Assembly (NCBI GenBank): GCA_001839685.1
Contig: MLAK01000722.1
Coordinates: forward strand, 5,469-69,468
Length of the DNA: 64,000 bases
Source of the DNA: Tritrichomonas foetus
Lineage: Eukaryota; Parabasalia; Tritrichomonadida; Tritrichomonadidae
Direction of reading: 5' to 3'
This document shows positions 20,001 to 28,889 of this stretch, piece after piece. The notes under the pieces were generated by a model that ran no database searches, had not been told where the DNA came from, and was given only the letters and a program-made list of their open reading frames with translations. Position 1 is the stretch's first letter; the number at the start of each line of letters is the position of its first letter. The position numbers and the translations under genes were made by a program.

Positions 20001-20376
20001 CGTTTGAAGATTTTTCCGACCATAATAATAAATGCGAGTCTGCAATACAGTAAAAAATTTTCGTGTGTTGAAAATATCCAATAAAAACACGACTTGTTGC
20101 CTCACTAATGCAATGACGAATATTAACTGGATATTGAATTAAATCGGACTGTAAAATTCGATCGTTTACAATAGTTCCTTTTTCGTATTTGTAATTGGCT
20201 TCAGAACATTCTGCTTTGGCAAGCGGCTTCCCGGATGTTTCATCAAAAAGGGGAGATTCTGGTTGAGCAAGCTTGAAATAATCTGCAACGCGGCAATCTG
20301 AGTCGTAAAATCGCGAGATATTCTTGATAATGTCAGAGTGTGCAGCAAGACCGCCTCTGACCGAGCTCGAGCTCAT
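17011..20376 (-). CDS. NUP155: Nup155/Nup170-family nucleoporin
   Basis: 1121 residues with the architecture of the inner-ring nucleoporin Nup155 (yeast Nup157/Nup170): an N-terminal seven-bladed propeller (about residues 50-480) followed by an alpha-helical solenoid. Family-like segments include DSHLLLWSE, GSNSGDVFGLFYKL, ALLPKFLRYSHQIVDICYDE followed by LRFFKY, and in the solenoid FTKGIVDVCLKKA and AFDARYECYEFVFDLI. Nup155 links the pore membrane to the Nup93 subcomplex. Length is a little below the human protein (~1390). There is no sign of disruption. TCATA lies 22 bases upstream of the ATG. The match is spread along the protein but divergent, so the family call is good while orthology to a single yeast paralogue is not meaningful. 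Confidence 0.85.
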   Translation of the reverse strand: MSSSSVRGGLAAHSDIIKNISRFYDSDCRVADYFKLAQPESPLFDETSGKPLAKAECSEANYKYEKGTIVNDRILQSDLIQYPVNIRHCISEATSRVFIGYFQHTKIFYCIADSHLLLWSEKSSNETTTQIDANGFITACDITYPNSEAFETKNISYLLIYSTEDSVNIVPVGKNGKYYVRQTVSTHTSFIPTAIRTSMSPTNYSIFIGSNSGDVFGLFYKLNQTTANLEITIKNLSSNIFLALLPKFLRYSHQIVDICYDETTSFLAALDSMSNLRFFKYNNNSLTEVSHYEPQTEGASKEKIVSISSVPISDSDCTRFVCITEDGERLLFGTNPGVFLNDEIHRLQKLYVPRQFLGFPVAAGGYFLNTSVFMYRNSISFIKPVYRPHQQVINPSESYELFDIDSTALNFVGTTHPYANQTFRLFYHELMWEHITPSPECYLMCTDGYYKFTMCRPVDTLRTLVEDFRGNFSDPIREWMQFYGEEAESAAAVLLFATEFPASQRWALSILHQYSSLVMKNRTQYDTSLSPTCAAFIQRSARLLSIIWQTPVIAKEKGKFVLSKTFRKLPPTLNKDLQALIDVSAEYIKVKRALSELNSVEQRKEDTAETNLFNKLCSYLKNVIEILNFIGIVSRQAKLIDAAMNDMKEPSRIRLSEEAFGSEVQQISLFEALREFAGSLLKQDRNLYQVFAKKCPTFFSFEDLQIIDITNRLSNSIQPPASLLEKAREIYLKYINQPFKLDGIVSLFQQNQFTKGIVDVCLKKANSVDPMQHALQWYRGDRSSEDMQGRAAFDARYECYEFVFDLIDDEKAEKMMKASNDELFHVCLYHRMLNTGKIDKLLSFNTPYVSSFLEEYAPDHLWIYNSRNNDYAKSATQLLSMTSDKEKQFPLQQRIQWLRYIISLARADGANGLQNEAKSKLALANIQLELKNRQGMNCPEYLMEPQSLFDTCCQNGQWDLVLKIIANSPITGENKIKVISKVWTNYLDEQLWNENLGIAAARIADTFTDISSENDVCDPNITIPVLEEHRLRKDGNELWAVHTMINAKFDKHLILAAYLTFLQNPDLSDEIKFDFIYSVAYLIDNGANPRGRNLTEIKKFFLEKARKCKYYYKAARIMSNF

Positions 20377-20395
20377 TTGATGAAATTCTGAGAGA

Positions 20396-20400
20396 TATGA
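20396..20400 (-). promoter_or_regulatory. Inr-like motif upstream of NUP155
   Basis: The minus strand reads TCATA, fitting TCA+1Py(T/A), with A+1 at 20398, 22 bases before the ATG at 20376. Confidence 0.45.
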
Positions 20401-20989
20401 CGGTTTAATTTCAAATTCTCAGTTTTATTGACCTTCATCCAGAAATTATGAATACTTTACACTTGTGAAAGAAAATTTTCAATAGTTTATAATATCCATA
20501 TATCTTTTTGATTTTCCTTTCTTCTCAACACACATTATTAATAAGTGGAATAATGAAAGATTTCCTGACATACACAAGATATTACGATACATTTAAGAGT
20601 CAATTATCATTGATTGAATTCTAAGATAGATTTTCTGGAGATTGTGAATCCGGTTTGAAAGATCAACATATACATTAGTAATATCACATATATGACTCTC
20701 ATTTTTATTATTTTTGATGACGTGATTCATACCTGTGAATGAGGTTTATGGTTGGATAGAAAAATAACGGATATATTTGTCCTTTCTATTTCACCATGGT
20801 ATAATACTCATTCAAATAATTGAATTCAAGCAAACAAACATAGTGAATTCCGTCTGGACATGATGTCAAATTTTGAAAGAGTATTCATTCTTTTCAAAAA
20901 GTTCACGAAGAAATTTTTTGCCCTCTCAAAAATGTCACTTTTGGGTCGAATCTCGGATTTAAATCGATTTTTTCTCCTTTTTTTGAAAC
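20401..20989. other. Intergenic region between NUP155 and RPC1
   Basis: No gene seen. TCACTT at 20935-20940 (A+1 at 20937, 53 bases before the RPC1 ATG) is the best initiator candidate for the downstream gene. An upstream ATG at 20932 is out of frame and would precede that start site, so it would be excluded from the transcript. Confidence 0.5.
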
Positions 20990-23900
20990 ATGGAATTCAA
21001 AGCCAAGACTTTAGTTCCCACTTCAAACGCCCCAAAGAGAGTTAAAGAGCTTGATTTTACAATCCTTGGCGCCAAAGAAATTCGAAAAATGAGCGCAGCG
21101 TCGATTACCAAATGCGATTTTTACGAACCGACTTCAAATAAGCCAGTTTCTGGAGGTGTTGTTGATTTACGATTTGGAACAACCAGCAGAGAATTTTCTT
21201 GTCAAACGTGCGGCCAAAATTCCCACGATTGTCCAGGTCACTTTGGTTCAATAGAATTACTTTTCCCGGTATTCAATCCTGGATATTATCCACATATCAT
21301 TAACACCCTCAAATGCATCTGTAAAACTTGCTCTCACATTTTACTTCCTAAAAACGACATTAATCGCCGATTGAGAAGATTATATTCAACTCGCACGACA
21401 AACGTTTATTCACGAATTGAACGAATGAAAGCTTTAATTGCTGAATGCATTAAGGTCACTGTTTGTCCACATTGCGGAGCATTTAATGGCGCCATTCGAA
21501 AGACCAAAAATTTGTTGATTATCAACCATTTCATTGGCGTCAAAAATGAGGGCATTAAAAACACATTCACAGATCAATTTTCGCAGCTTCAAATTCCCGA
21601 CCAAATAAGCTTCGATCAAATCTGCCAAAATGTTTGTGAAGATTTGACGCCTGTGAGAGTCCTTCATTTATTTGATAACATACCAGCACGTGAAATCCCA
21701 CTTTTAACATACACCATGAAGGTCGGCCATCCAGCAGATATGATTGTCAGATCTTTCATCGTTCCACCAAACGCAATCAGACCTTCTGTTATTTCGCCAG
21801 GAGAAGGATCAACCGAAGATGATCTCACTATTCGTGTCCGTGAAGCAATAGATAATACAATCCAACTTCAAAAAGCGGTTGATGCTGGAATAACCGCCAA
21901 AGTTGTGGCAGAAAAGTGGAATTCAATGCAGCAGATCATAAACACACTTGTAAACAGTGAAGGACCAGATACACTCATGAAAAAGAACAAGAAAGATAAA
22001 GCAGTGATTGGTCTCGCTCAAAGATTGAAAGGAAAGCATGGACGATTTCGAAACAACCTTTCCGGAAAGCGTGTTGATTTCAGTGGAAGAACAGTTATTT
22101 CACCAGATCCGAATGCAAACGTTGATCAAGTTGTAGTTCCACTAGAAATGGCAATGACGCTCACTTTTCCAACAGTTGTCACTAAATATAATATAAAATT
22201 ACTGAAAAAATGCATCAGAAATGGTCCAAATAAATATCCTGGTGCAAATCTGATCTTACACGATAATAGCCAATTCAAGAGATCGCTCAAATATATAAAA
22301 CCAAGTGATTTAAATCATATTTTAGATAATCTAAAATATGGTGATGTTGTAGATCGTCATTTAATGAATGATGATATCATTTTGTTTAATCGTCAGCCAT
22401 CTCTTCACAGAATTTCTGTTATGGTTTTCCGAGCAAAAGTTATGCCTTGGAGAACATTGAGATTCAATGTTTGCGCATGCTCACCATTTAATGCAGATTT
22501 TGATGGTGATGAAATGAATGTTCACTTACCACAAACTTTGGAAGCTGCAGCAGATGCCAAAATTTTAATGAATGTTTTACATAACTTGTTCTCACCAAGA
22601 AGTGGTGAACTTATCGTTGCACCAACACAAGATTTCTTGTCTGGATCATATTTATTAACAAGAAAAAATGTCTTTTTAGACTATTCACAATTTTCTTTCT
22701 TGGCTGCACAAATTTTCGATTCAGATGTTCAACTTGAAATTCCAATGCCTGCAATTCTGATGCCAACACCACTTTGGACTGGTAAACAACTTATTTCATT
22801 GATGATAAAACCAAACAGCAGTGAAAAATTCAACTTCACTCATAATGTCACCAATAAAGAGTACAATGGAAATTTACACATGGATAAAAATGATGGTTAT
22901 GTATCATTTATGGATTCTGTCATGCTTTCAGGTGTTCTTGAAAAGAGTCTCATTGGTGGTGGTGGTAAATCACTCTTTGCAACACTCGCAAGAGATGTTT
23001 CACCAAATTTTGCAGCAACTTGTATGGCAAGAATTGCAAAAGTATCAGTCAGATATTTGATGAACAGAGGATTTTCAATTGGTATCACCGATGTTACACC
23101 AACTGAAAAACTCGAAGTTGGAAAAGCAAGTGTTATTCGAGCTGCTTATGAAAAATCAACAAATGCAATCAATCAATTAAACGCTGGTAATTTCCCAGCA
23201 GCTCCTGGTATGACAGCAGAATTGTCATTAGAAAGATTATTGAATGAAACTCTGAGTCAAGTTCGAAATCAAATTGGTAAAATTTGCTTAAGAGAACTCT
23301 CAAACTTAAATACAGCACTTGTTATGGCTAAATCAGGTGCTAAAGGTTCAGATATTAACATTTCGCAAATGATGGCATGTGTCGGACAACAAATTATTAG
23401 TGGTCAACGCGTTATCGTCGATTTCATTGATCGTACAATCCCACATTTCCATCATCATTCTCTTGAACCAACAGCCAAAGGATTTGTTGCTAATTCTTTC
23501 TTCTCTGGTCTTGAACCTTATGAATTCTTCTTCCACACAATGTCTGGAAGAGAAGGTTTGGTTGATGCTGCTGTCAAAACTGCTGAAACCGGTTATCTTC
23601 AACGTCGTTTAATGAAATCTCTTGAAGATGCAACTGTTCAATACGATGGAACTGTAAGAATGGCTGATCAATCAATTATACAATTTAGATATGGTGATGA
23701 TGGTCTTGATCCATTAGTTATGGAAACAAGATCATATCCAATTGATTTAAAGAGAGTGTCATTTGAACTTATGAACAAGAATCGTGAAGGTAGAATTATT
23801 ACACCAAGAGAAGCATATAATATCTTCCTTGGAATTATTGGGCCTGAACGTGAAAAACCAAATCTTCCATTTAATGTACCTTCTTTCTTATTAGATACTT

Positions 23901-25603
23901 TCGAAGGCTTCTTTAAGAAAGAAATCATTGGAAAATACACAGATCTACTCAATTCATTCAAAACTCCAGATTGTCTGCGTGAAGTAATGAATAATACAAT
24001 TGAAGAATTACTTCAACGTGAAAAAGAATTAATTGATGTTCAAGTTCCACTTCATGAAGATGCTCAAAACATTGCTGAAGAACGAAAACAAGTTCAAGAA
24101 AAATACCACACTACAAAGATTGCATTAATGAAGCTTAAAAATAAAGATAGATCCGAAAATGGATACAGAGATCGTCAATCACAATATCAATCAGCTCGCC
24201 GAAAAATTGAGCGTGAATATCAAGATGCAATTAAAGAATTAGATTCACGTGAAGAACAACTTAAATTATATTTCGCTGAAAACACCAAATTCCTTGAACC
24301 AGTTATTGAAGAAATCAATCAATTCTTGATTGATAGTTTCGAACCAAGAATTCGTGCAATGTTTGCAGTAACAGAAGATTATGTTACTGAATTTACAACT
24401 AATACACTCAGGCGTCTTGAAAAGTCAATCATTGAGCCAGGATCAACAGTTGGTGCCGTTGCAGGTCAATCCATCGGAGAACCAGCTACGCAGATGACAC
24501 TGAGATCTTTCCACTTTGCAGGCGTTGCTTCAATGAACGTCACACTCGGTGTCCCACGTATTCAAGAAGTTATGAATGCACTTAAAAAGATCAAAACACC
24601 GGTTATTGAAGCCAAATTGAATAATGATTCAAGTGAAACGGCAGCAAGAGTTATGAAAGGAATGATCGATAAGATTCTTTTAGGACAGGTTACAAAATCG
24701 ATCCGCGAAATTCAAACAAGAAAACCTGGCTGCTATATAGAAATTACCTTAGATTTTGGTTTGATTTATGAAGCTAAATTAAATATCACACGCGAATCTG
24801 TAATGGATCGTATTGCCAGCTCAAAGAAACTTGGTGTGAAGCCAGAAAATATTAAAGGAGGAAGTGAATCAAATATAATAATCATCCAATTTACTGATTT
24901 ACCGCCATCAATTCTTGCATTCAAGCTTCAACAATTACTTTTGAAACTTCCATCAGTTCCAGTTTCTGGATTAGAAGGAGTAAATCGAGTTCTTATTTCC
25001 ACCGATGAAGATAAGAAGGAAGGTGACCCTGGAAAATACAAATTATTCGTTGAAAGCAGTAATTATTTGAATGTTTTAACAAGAAGTGGTATTGATTGGA
25101 AACATACCAAATCCAATCATATTTTGGATGTTGAACAAGTTCTTGGAATTGAGGCTGCAAGATCTGTTATTGTGAATGAAATCAATAACGTGTATGAAAA
25201 CTATTCACTTGCAATTGATCAAAGACACTTGCTTCTTCTTGCAGATACAATGACAATGAAAGGAAGAATTAATGGAATTAACAGACATGGTCTTGCAAAG
25301 ACTTGCTCATCTTCATTAAAACTTGCATCTTTCGAAGTTACAATGGAGCATTTGTATAATGCAGGTTTCCACCAAATTCAAGATAGCGCAACAGATATTT
25401 CATCCTCTGTGATTTTAGGTTCATTTGCAAAAATTGGAAGTGGTATGTGCGACATTCTTATTGCTGATGATTTGATTAAAGAACCAGTTTTAACACCACC
25501 ACTTTCTTTCTTGACACCTCAACCACCAAGCGAACTTCGAGAAAAAATTGCTGCTGGTGAAATTGAGATGCCAAAATCAAACAGCAATAGTAACTTTATT
25601 TAA
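20990..25603 (+). CDS. RPC1: RNA polymerase III largest subunit (RPC1)
   Basis: A 1537-residue catalytic subunit of the nuclear polymerase that makes tRNA and 5S rRNA. An N-terminal zinc site has C71, C74, C81 and H84 (CQTCG...CPGHFG), and a second pair C111/C114 (ICKTC) lies ahead of CPHCGAFNG (159-167). The metal-binding loop NADFDGD is at 501-507 with Asp503, 505 and 507. The bridge-helix/trigger-loop segment MSGREGLVDAAVKTAETGYLQ starts at 851, and the cleft motif QSIGEPATQMTL(R)SFHFAGVASMN is present. Polymerase III identity rests on ICKTCSH, RLKGKHGRFRNNLSGKRVDFSGRTV, DFDGDEMN followed by APTQDFL(S)G, and ASMNVTLGVPR. It lacks the heptapeptide C-terminal domain of Pol II. Residues ~998-1101 form a Lys/Glu-rich coiled-coil-like insertion longer than the equivalent human segment. 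Confidence 0.95.
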   Translation: MEFKAKTLVPTSNAPKRVKELDFTILGAKEIRKMSAASITKCDFYEPTSNKPVSGGVVDLRFGTTSREFSCQTCGQNSHDCPGHFGSIELLFPVFNPGYYPHIINTLKCICKTCSHILLPKNDINRRLRRLYSTRTTNVYSRIERMKALIAECIKVTVCPHCGAFNGAIRKTKNLLIINHFIGVKNEGIKNTFTDQFSQLQIPDQISFDQICQNVCEDLTPVRVLHLFDNIPAREIPLLTYTMKVGHPADMIVRSFIVPPNAIRPSVISPGEGSTEDDLTIRVREAIDNTIQLQKAVDAGITAKVVAEKWNSMQQIINTLVNSEGPDTLMKKNKKDKAVIGLAQRLKGKHGRFRNNLSGKRVDFSGRTVISPDPNANVDQVVVPLEMAMTLTFPTVVTKYNIKLLKKCIRNGPNKYPGANLILHDNSQFKRSLKYIKPSDLNHILDNLKYGDVVDRHLMNDDIILFNRQPSLHRISVMVFRAKVMPWRTLRFNVCACSPFNADFDGDEMNVHLPQTLEAAADAKILMNVLHNLFSPRSGELIVAPTQDFLSGSYLLTRKNVFLDYSQFSFLAAQIFDSDVQLEIPMPAILMPTPLWTGKQLISLMIKPNSSEKFNFTHNVTNKEYNGNLHMDKNDGYVSFMDSVMLSGVLEKSLIGGGGKSLFATLARDVSPNFAATCMARIAKVSVRYLMNRGFSIGITDVTPTEKLEVGKASVIRAAYEKSTNAINQLNAGNFPAAPGMTAELSLERLLNETLSQVRNQIGKICLRELSNLNTALVMAKSGAKGSDINISQMMACVGQQIISGQRVIVDFIDRTIPHFHHHSLEPTAKGFVANSFFSGLEPYEFFFHTMSGREGLVDAAVKTAETGYLQRRLMKSLEDATVQYDGTVRMADQSIIQFRYGDDGLDPLVMETRSYPIDLKRVSFELMNKNREGRIITPREAYNIFLGIIGPEREKPNLPFNVPSFLLDTFEGFFKKEIIGKYTDLLNSFKTPDCLREVMNNTIEELLQREKELIDVQVPLHEDAQNIAEERKQVQEKYHTTKIALMKLKNKDRSENGYRDRQSQYQSARRKIEREYQDAIKELDSREEQLKLYFAENTKFLEPVIEEINQFLIDSFEPRIRAMFAVTEDYVTEFTTNTLRRLEKSIIEPGSTVGAVAGQSIGEPATQMTLRSFHFAGVASMNVTLGVPRIQEVMNALKKIKTPVIEAKLNNDSSETAARVMKGMIDKILLGQVTKSIREIQTRKPGCYIEITLDFGLIYEAKLNITRESVMDRIASSKKLGVKPENIKGGSESNIIIIQFTDLPPSILAFKLQQLLLKLPSVPVSGLEGVNRVLISTDEDKKEGDPGKYKLFVESSNYLNVLTRSGIDWKHTKSNHILDVEQVLGIEAARSVIVNEINNVYENYSLAIDQRHLLLLADTMTMKGRINGINRHGLAKTCSSSLKLASFEVTMEHLYNAGFHQIQDSATDISSSVILGSFAKIGSGMCDILIADDLIKEPVLTPPLSFLTPQPPSELREKIAAGEIEMPKSNSNSNFI

Positions 25604-25727
25604 TTTATACGAATTAACTATTATATATACAAGCTAGCTATTATATTTATATATATTTAAGGACTTCATGCTTGGACTAAAACTAATCCAGAGAATCATG
25701 CAGTTCAACATGAAACATTATTATTTA

Positions 25728-25755
25728 TAGGGTGTCCGGAGGCGTGATGTCACTA
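25728..25755. repeat. Left terminal inverted repeat of mariner
   Basis: Starts TAGGGTGTCCGG and ends GTGATGTCACTA. It matches the reverse complement of 26988-27015 except for four bases in the middle (aggc against taat). The inner half contains the palindrome GTGATGTCAC, which includes an initiator-like TCACT. Confidence 0.92.
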
Positions 25756-25928
25756 CCCACATTAGAAGTGAAATCAATACATTATATTTATAAATAATAA
25801 ACTATGCAATGTTAACATAAAAATTTTGAAAACAATTTTTTTTTTCTTGACTGAAAATAGAGATAAAGAATCTTTTTCATAAAAAAAAGAATAATTTATA
25901 AACGTACACGATGCACGTTTATTAAAAA

Positions 25929-26939
25929 ATGATTGATCAACATTCAATCATAACTTTTCTGCAGCTTGAAGGAAAAAGGGGCAAAGAAATATATGAAGAA
26001 ATGAAGAGTGTCTTGAAAGAAAAATGTTTGTCTCAAAGACAAATCTACCGAGTCATGGCAGAACTGAACAGAAGTCAAAACACACAGCCTGTGAAAAAAG
26101 AGAAAAAGTGCCAAAGTTATGATATTCTTGACTGGAAAATTTTAGATGTTTTAACCGAATTTCCACATTCATCGTGTCGATATATTGCTAATGTTTTAGG
26201 TGAACCAAAATCGACAATTTATGATCGTTTAACATCAAAATTAATGTATAAACATGTGCATCTTCGATGGGTGCCACATATTCTAACAGAAAATCAAAAG
26301 GCCAATAGAGTTTTATTGGCAAAAAAACTTCTTAAAATTTTGAATGCAGAACAAAAAACTAATTTCACCTTTTTAATAACAGGAGATGAGTCTTGGTTTT
26401 ATTCCAAGACTGATTTCAATACACAATGGATTCCTGAAAACTCAGTAATCCCAACTATTCAAAATCCAGGGTTTCAGATCACTAAATTTATGGTGACTGT
26501 ATTTTGGAACCCTCATGGGATAATTCATATTGATGTTTTGCCGCCAAATGAAAAGTTTAATGCTGCATATTATATTACAGCCATTATGTCAAAAATTGTT
26601 GAGTTTAAAAACTCGAATAATTATAAAAAATTATTTGTTCATTATGACAATGCAAAGCCTCATGTGGCAAAAATTGTCAAAAAATATATAAATGAAAACT
26701 CACTAGAATCAGTTCCACATCCGGCATATTCACCTGATTTGGCGCCTAGCGACTTTTTTTTATTTGGAACTATTAAAGAAAAAGTTAAAGGAATTGTTTT
26801 TGAATCACCAAGCCATTTGATTCAAACAATAGTCCAAATTTTCAATGAAATTCCATCGGAAACTTTGTTTTCAGTTTTTGCAGAATGGCAAAATAGACTG
26901 AAAAAAGTTATTGATGCCAATGGAGACTACATATTTTGA
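25929..26939 (+). CDS. Mariner transposase
   Basis: 336 residues. The N-terminal ~110 residues form the helix-turn-helix DNA-binding region. A mariner linker motif WVPHILTE is at 114-121. The catalytic triad is complete: Asp153 in TGDESWFY, Asp240 in VHYDNAKPH and Asp275 in YSPDLAPSDFFLFG. The 34-residue spacing between the last two gives the D,D34D signature of mariner. It would cut and paste the element by binding its 28-bp ends. The ATG lies 173 bases inside the left end; TCATA at 25877-25881 could be its initiator. No stop or frameshift is present, so it may be active. The length is normal for the family. Confidence 0.97.
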   Translation: MIDQHSIITFLQLEGKRGKEIYEEMKSVLKEKCLSQRQIYRVMAELNRSQNTQPVKKEKKCQSYDILDWKILDVLTEFPHSSCRYIANVLGEPKSTIYDRLTSKLMYKHVHLRWVPHILTENQKANRVLLAKKLLKILNAEQKTNFTFLITGDESWFYSKTDFNTQWIPENSVIPTIQNPGFQITKFMVTVFWNPHGIIHIDVLPPNEKFNAAYYITAIMSKIVEFKNSNNYKKLFVHYDNAKPHVAKIVKKYINENSLESVPHPAYSPDLAPSDFFLFGTIKEKVKGIVFESPSHLIQTIVQIFNEIPSETLFSVFAEWQNRLKKVIDANGDYIF

Positions 26940-26987
26940 AATACTTATCAATAAAAAATGACTTATTAGAAATGACTTTATTATACT

Positions 26988-27015
26988 TAGTGACATCACA
27001 TTACCGGACACCCTA
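26988..27015. repeat. Right terminal inverted repeat of mariner
   Basis: Inverted copy of 25728-25755, followed by the duplicated TA. The plus strand contains TCACA, an initiator-like motif pointing out of the element. Confidence 0.92.
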
Positions 27016-27293
27016 TAGAATAAAATATTGATATATTGACTACTTTTATATCTTTATTATTTTACAAACATTTCATTCATTCCATAGATCGTGCAAATTT
27101 AAACTTATAATCATATGTGAAAAATACTAACATTTCATTTATTTTATGTGTATCAATTACATCGGTTTTTCTTAACTTAATTGTATATATCAATCATTTA
27201 GTAAGAATTCATACCAAACAAAAAAGAGGTAAGAATTAAAAACTTAATTTCTTAACAGTGTTTATAAATAAAATAAAACATATGTATTTTCTT

Positions 27294-28403
27294 TCACTTG
27301 AGTTGTGCTTGAAGTTTCTTCTTTTGACGGTCGATCATCGCCAATTCCAGCACGATACTGTGTGCCACGGACCTCATCTGCTCGGCCTTTTTCCCGTCAC
27401 ATCTTCCAAGCATTTTTTTCAAAATATCGCTTGCCATGAGAACCAATGTATTTCTTGAGAAGGCGACTCTTTCTTCAAGCTCCCAAACATCCTGTTGTTT
27501 CTCTGCAATTTGGCCAATGAGTCTTTTCGATTCAAGGAAAAGCTGAGCTGAATCTTTTCTCGATTGAGTTTTGGAAGAATGAACGACAATTCCTCTTCTT
27601 TTATTTATTTCAGCTTGAAGTGCCCAAACTTTTTGGTGCATTTTTTTTTCGAGGACGATTTTTGATGAAGTTGCATCTTCTAAACGTCGATTATAGTCCT
27701 CAATTTTTGCAGTTAACTCGGCCACAGTTAACTGATTTTTGGCCTTTCTATTTTGATGCTCTTCTTCCAAATTTGCAATTTTCCTTTGTATTGATTTCAG
27801 GTCTTCTGGATTTGACATGTTTGCTTTTGGAACAGTTGCAGCTTGTATGTCTTCTCTCAATTTTGCAGTTTCAGCTTCCAACTTTTGCATTTTTTCGCGG
27901 GCTTCATCAACTGATGCAAGTTCGCTTTTCTGTTTCAGGCGCATTGAATCTATTTGGCTTTGAAGAGTTTCACCTGTTCGTCCAAGTGATTTCGTTTTCT
28001 TTCCTAATTCGTTAACTTGAGTATCCAAAAATGCCCTTCGGACAATCTGCTGTTTGACGTTATCCATGAGCTTGAAAACGTCTGAAGCAAGCGGCTTCAG
28101 CTTTTCCGGCATCGTATTTATGTCTGGAATGGTTGTGGCTTCATATAAATTTTGTAATTGGAGGAATTGAGAAATTTTGACAAGTTTGAGCTGTTCGGTC
28201 AATTGCTCAGTTTCTTTACTGGCTTGATTAATTCGAACTCTGAGTTGGACGTTTTCTTTCTTGATATTTTCGCTGATTTGTTGAGGTGTGAGAGAGCTTC
28301 GCTTTTTGGCCGATTCAATTTGCTCCCTTAATGAATAATTCTCGGTTTTCATCTGAAGAAGTTGGTTTTGAAGAGATTCGAAGTCTGCAAGAGTAACACT
28401 CAT
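27294..28403 (-). CDS. Coiled-coil protein of unknown function (369 aa)
   Basis: An intact frame from the ATG at 28403. The sequence is almost entirely helical with heptad patterns at residues ~5-80, 105-210 and 210-310, rich in Gln, Lys, Glu and Leu, with no transmembrane segment and no enzymatic motif. A short middle motif, KVWALQAEINKRRG, resembles KKWALQSSINRLLSG in the CM1-like protein at 6378-9191, but this may be coincidence in coiled-coil sequence. Such proteins in trichomonads often belong to the large cytoskeleton (axostyle, costa, basal bodies); that is only a guess. It is the first gene downstream of the mariner insertion and converges on it. Confidence 0.75.
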   Translation of the reverse strand: MSVTLADFESLQNQLLQMKTENYSLREQIESAKKRSSLTPQQISENIKKENVQLRVRINQASKETEQLTEQLKLVKISQFLQLQNLYEATTIPDINTMPEKLKPLASDVFKLMDNVKQQIVRRAFLDTQVNELGKKTKSLGRTGETLQSQIDSMRLKQKSELASVDEAREKMQKLEAETAKLREDIQAATVPKANMSNPEDLKSIQRKIANLEEEHQNRKAKNQLTVAELTAKIEDYNRRLEDATSSKIVLEKKMHQKVWALQAEINKRRGIVVHSSKTQSRKDSAQLFLESKRLIGQIAEKQQDVWELEERVAFSRNTLVLMASDILKKMLGRCDGKKAEQMRSVAHSIVLELAMIDRQKKKLQAQLK

Positions 28404-28889
28404 TTCGATTAATTTTTTATATTAAGGAAAGGCCAATTTGGTATTTTGAAAATGGTTAAATAAATTAACATAAAATTGGCCTTATAACTGCTCCACATCA
28501 TGATTCTTTGTTTCCGAATTTACCTTACCATGCAGTTGATAGAAGGCACTATCCTATCAATACTAGATTTCGATTCATATTATGATAACTCAAGAAGCCT
28601 ACAAAATTCCCATCATATATAACATTTGGGAACAGTGTATTACATTAATCTAATGTTATCATTAAAGCCAAAGAAAGAAAAGGAAAAATATTTTGTTCAT
28701 CCGATATTTTTTATTAATATTATTTCGAAAACAAACATTATTATTCAAATCATAACTTATTATTGTTAAATATATAATTGATCAATCTATGGTGAATGTG
28801 TAAAATGCATAACATAAAATATTATGATTTCTTTCGTCTCTTTCTATCGAAATTTGTAAATGATAGTAATCAAGATACAAACTATGTAA
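28404..28889. other. Intergenic region
   Basis: 486 bases without a supported gene; AT-rich with no clear repeat. It holds the upstream region of the coiled-coil gene and the 3' end of the cyclase-like gene. No initiator motif was found close to the ATG at 28403. Confidence 0.5.

Larger units (their letters stand above)
25728..27015 (+). mobile_element. Mariner-family DNA transposon, apparently intact
   Basis: A 1288-bp element flanked by TA on both sides (25726-25727 and 27016-27017), as expected for mariner target duplication. It has 28-bp terminal inverted repeats differing at four adjacent central positions and contains one uninterrupted transposase gene. It lies 124 bp downstream of the RPC1 stop. 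Overall size and structure match the mariner elements known from trichomonads. The intact frame and matching ends suggest recent activity. Confidence 0.92.
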
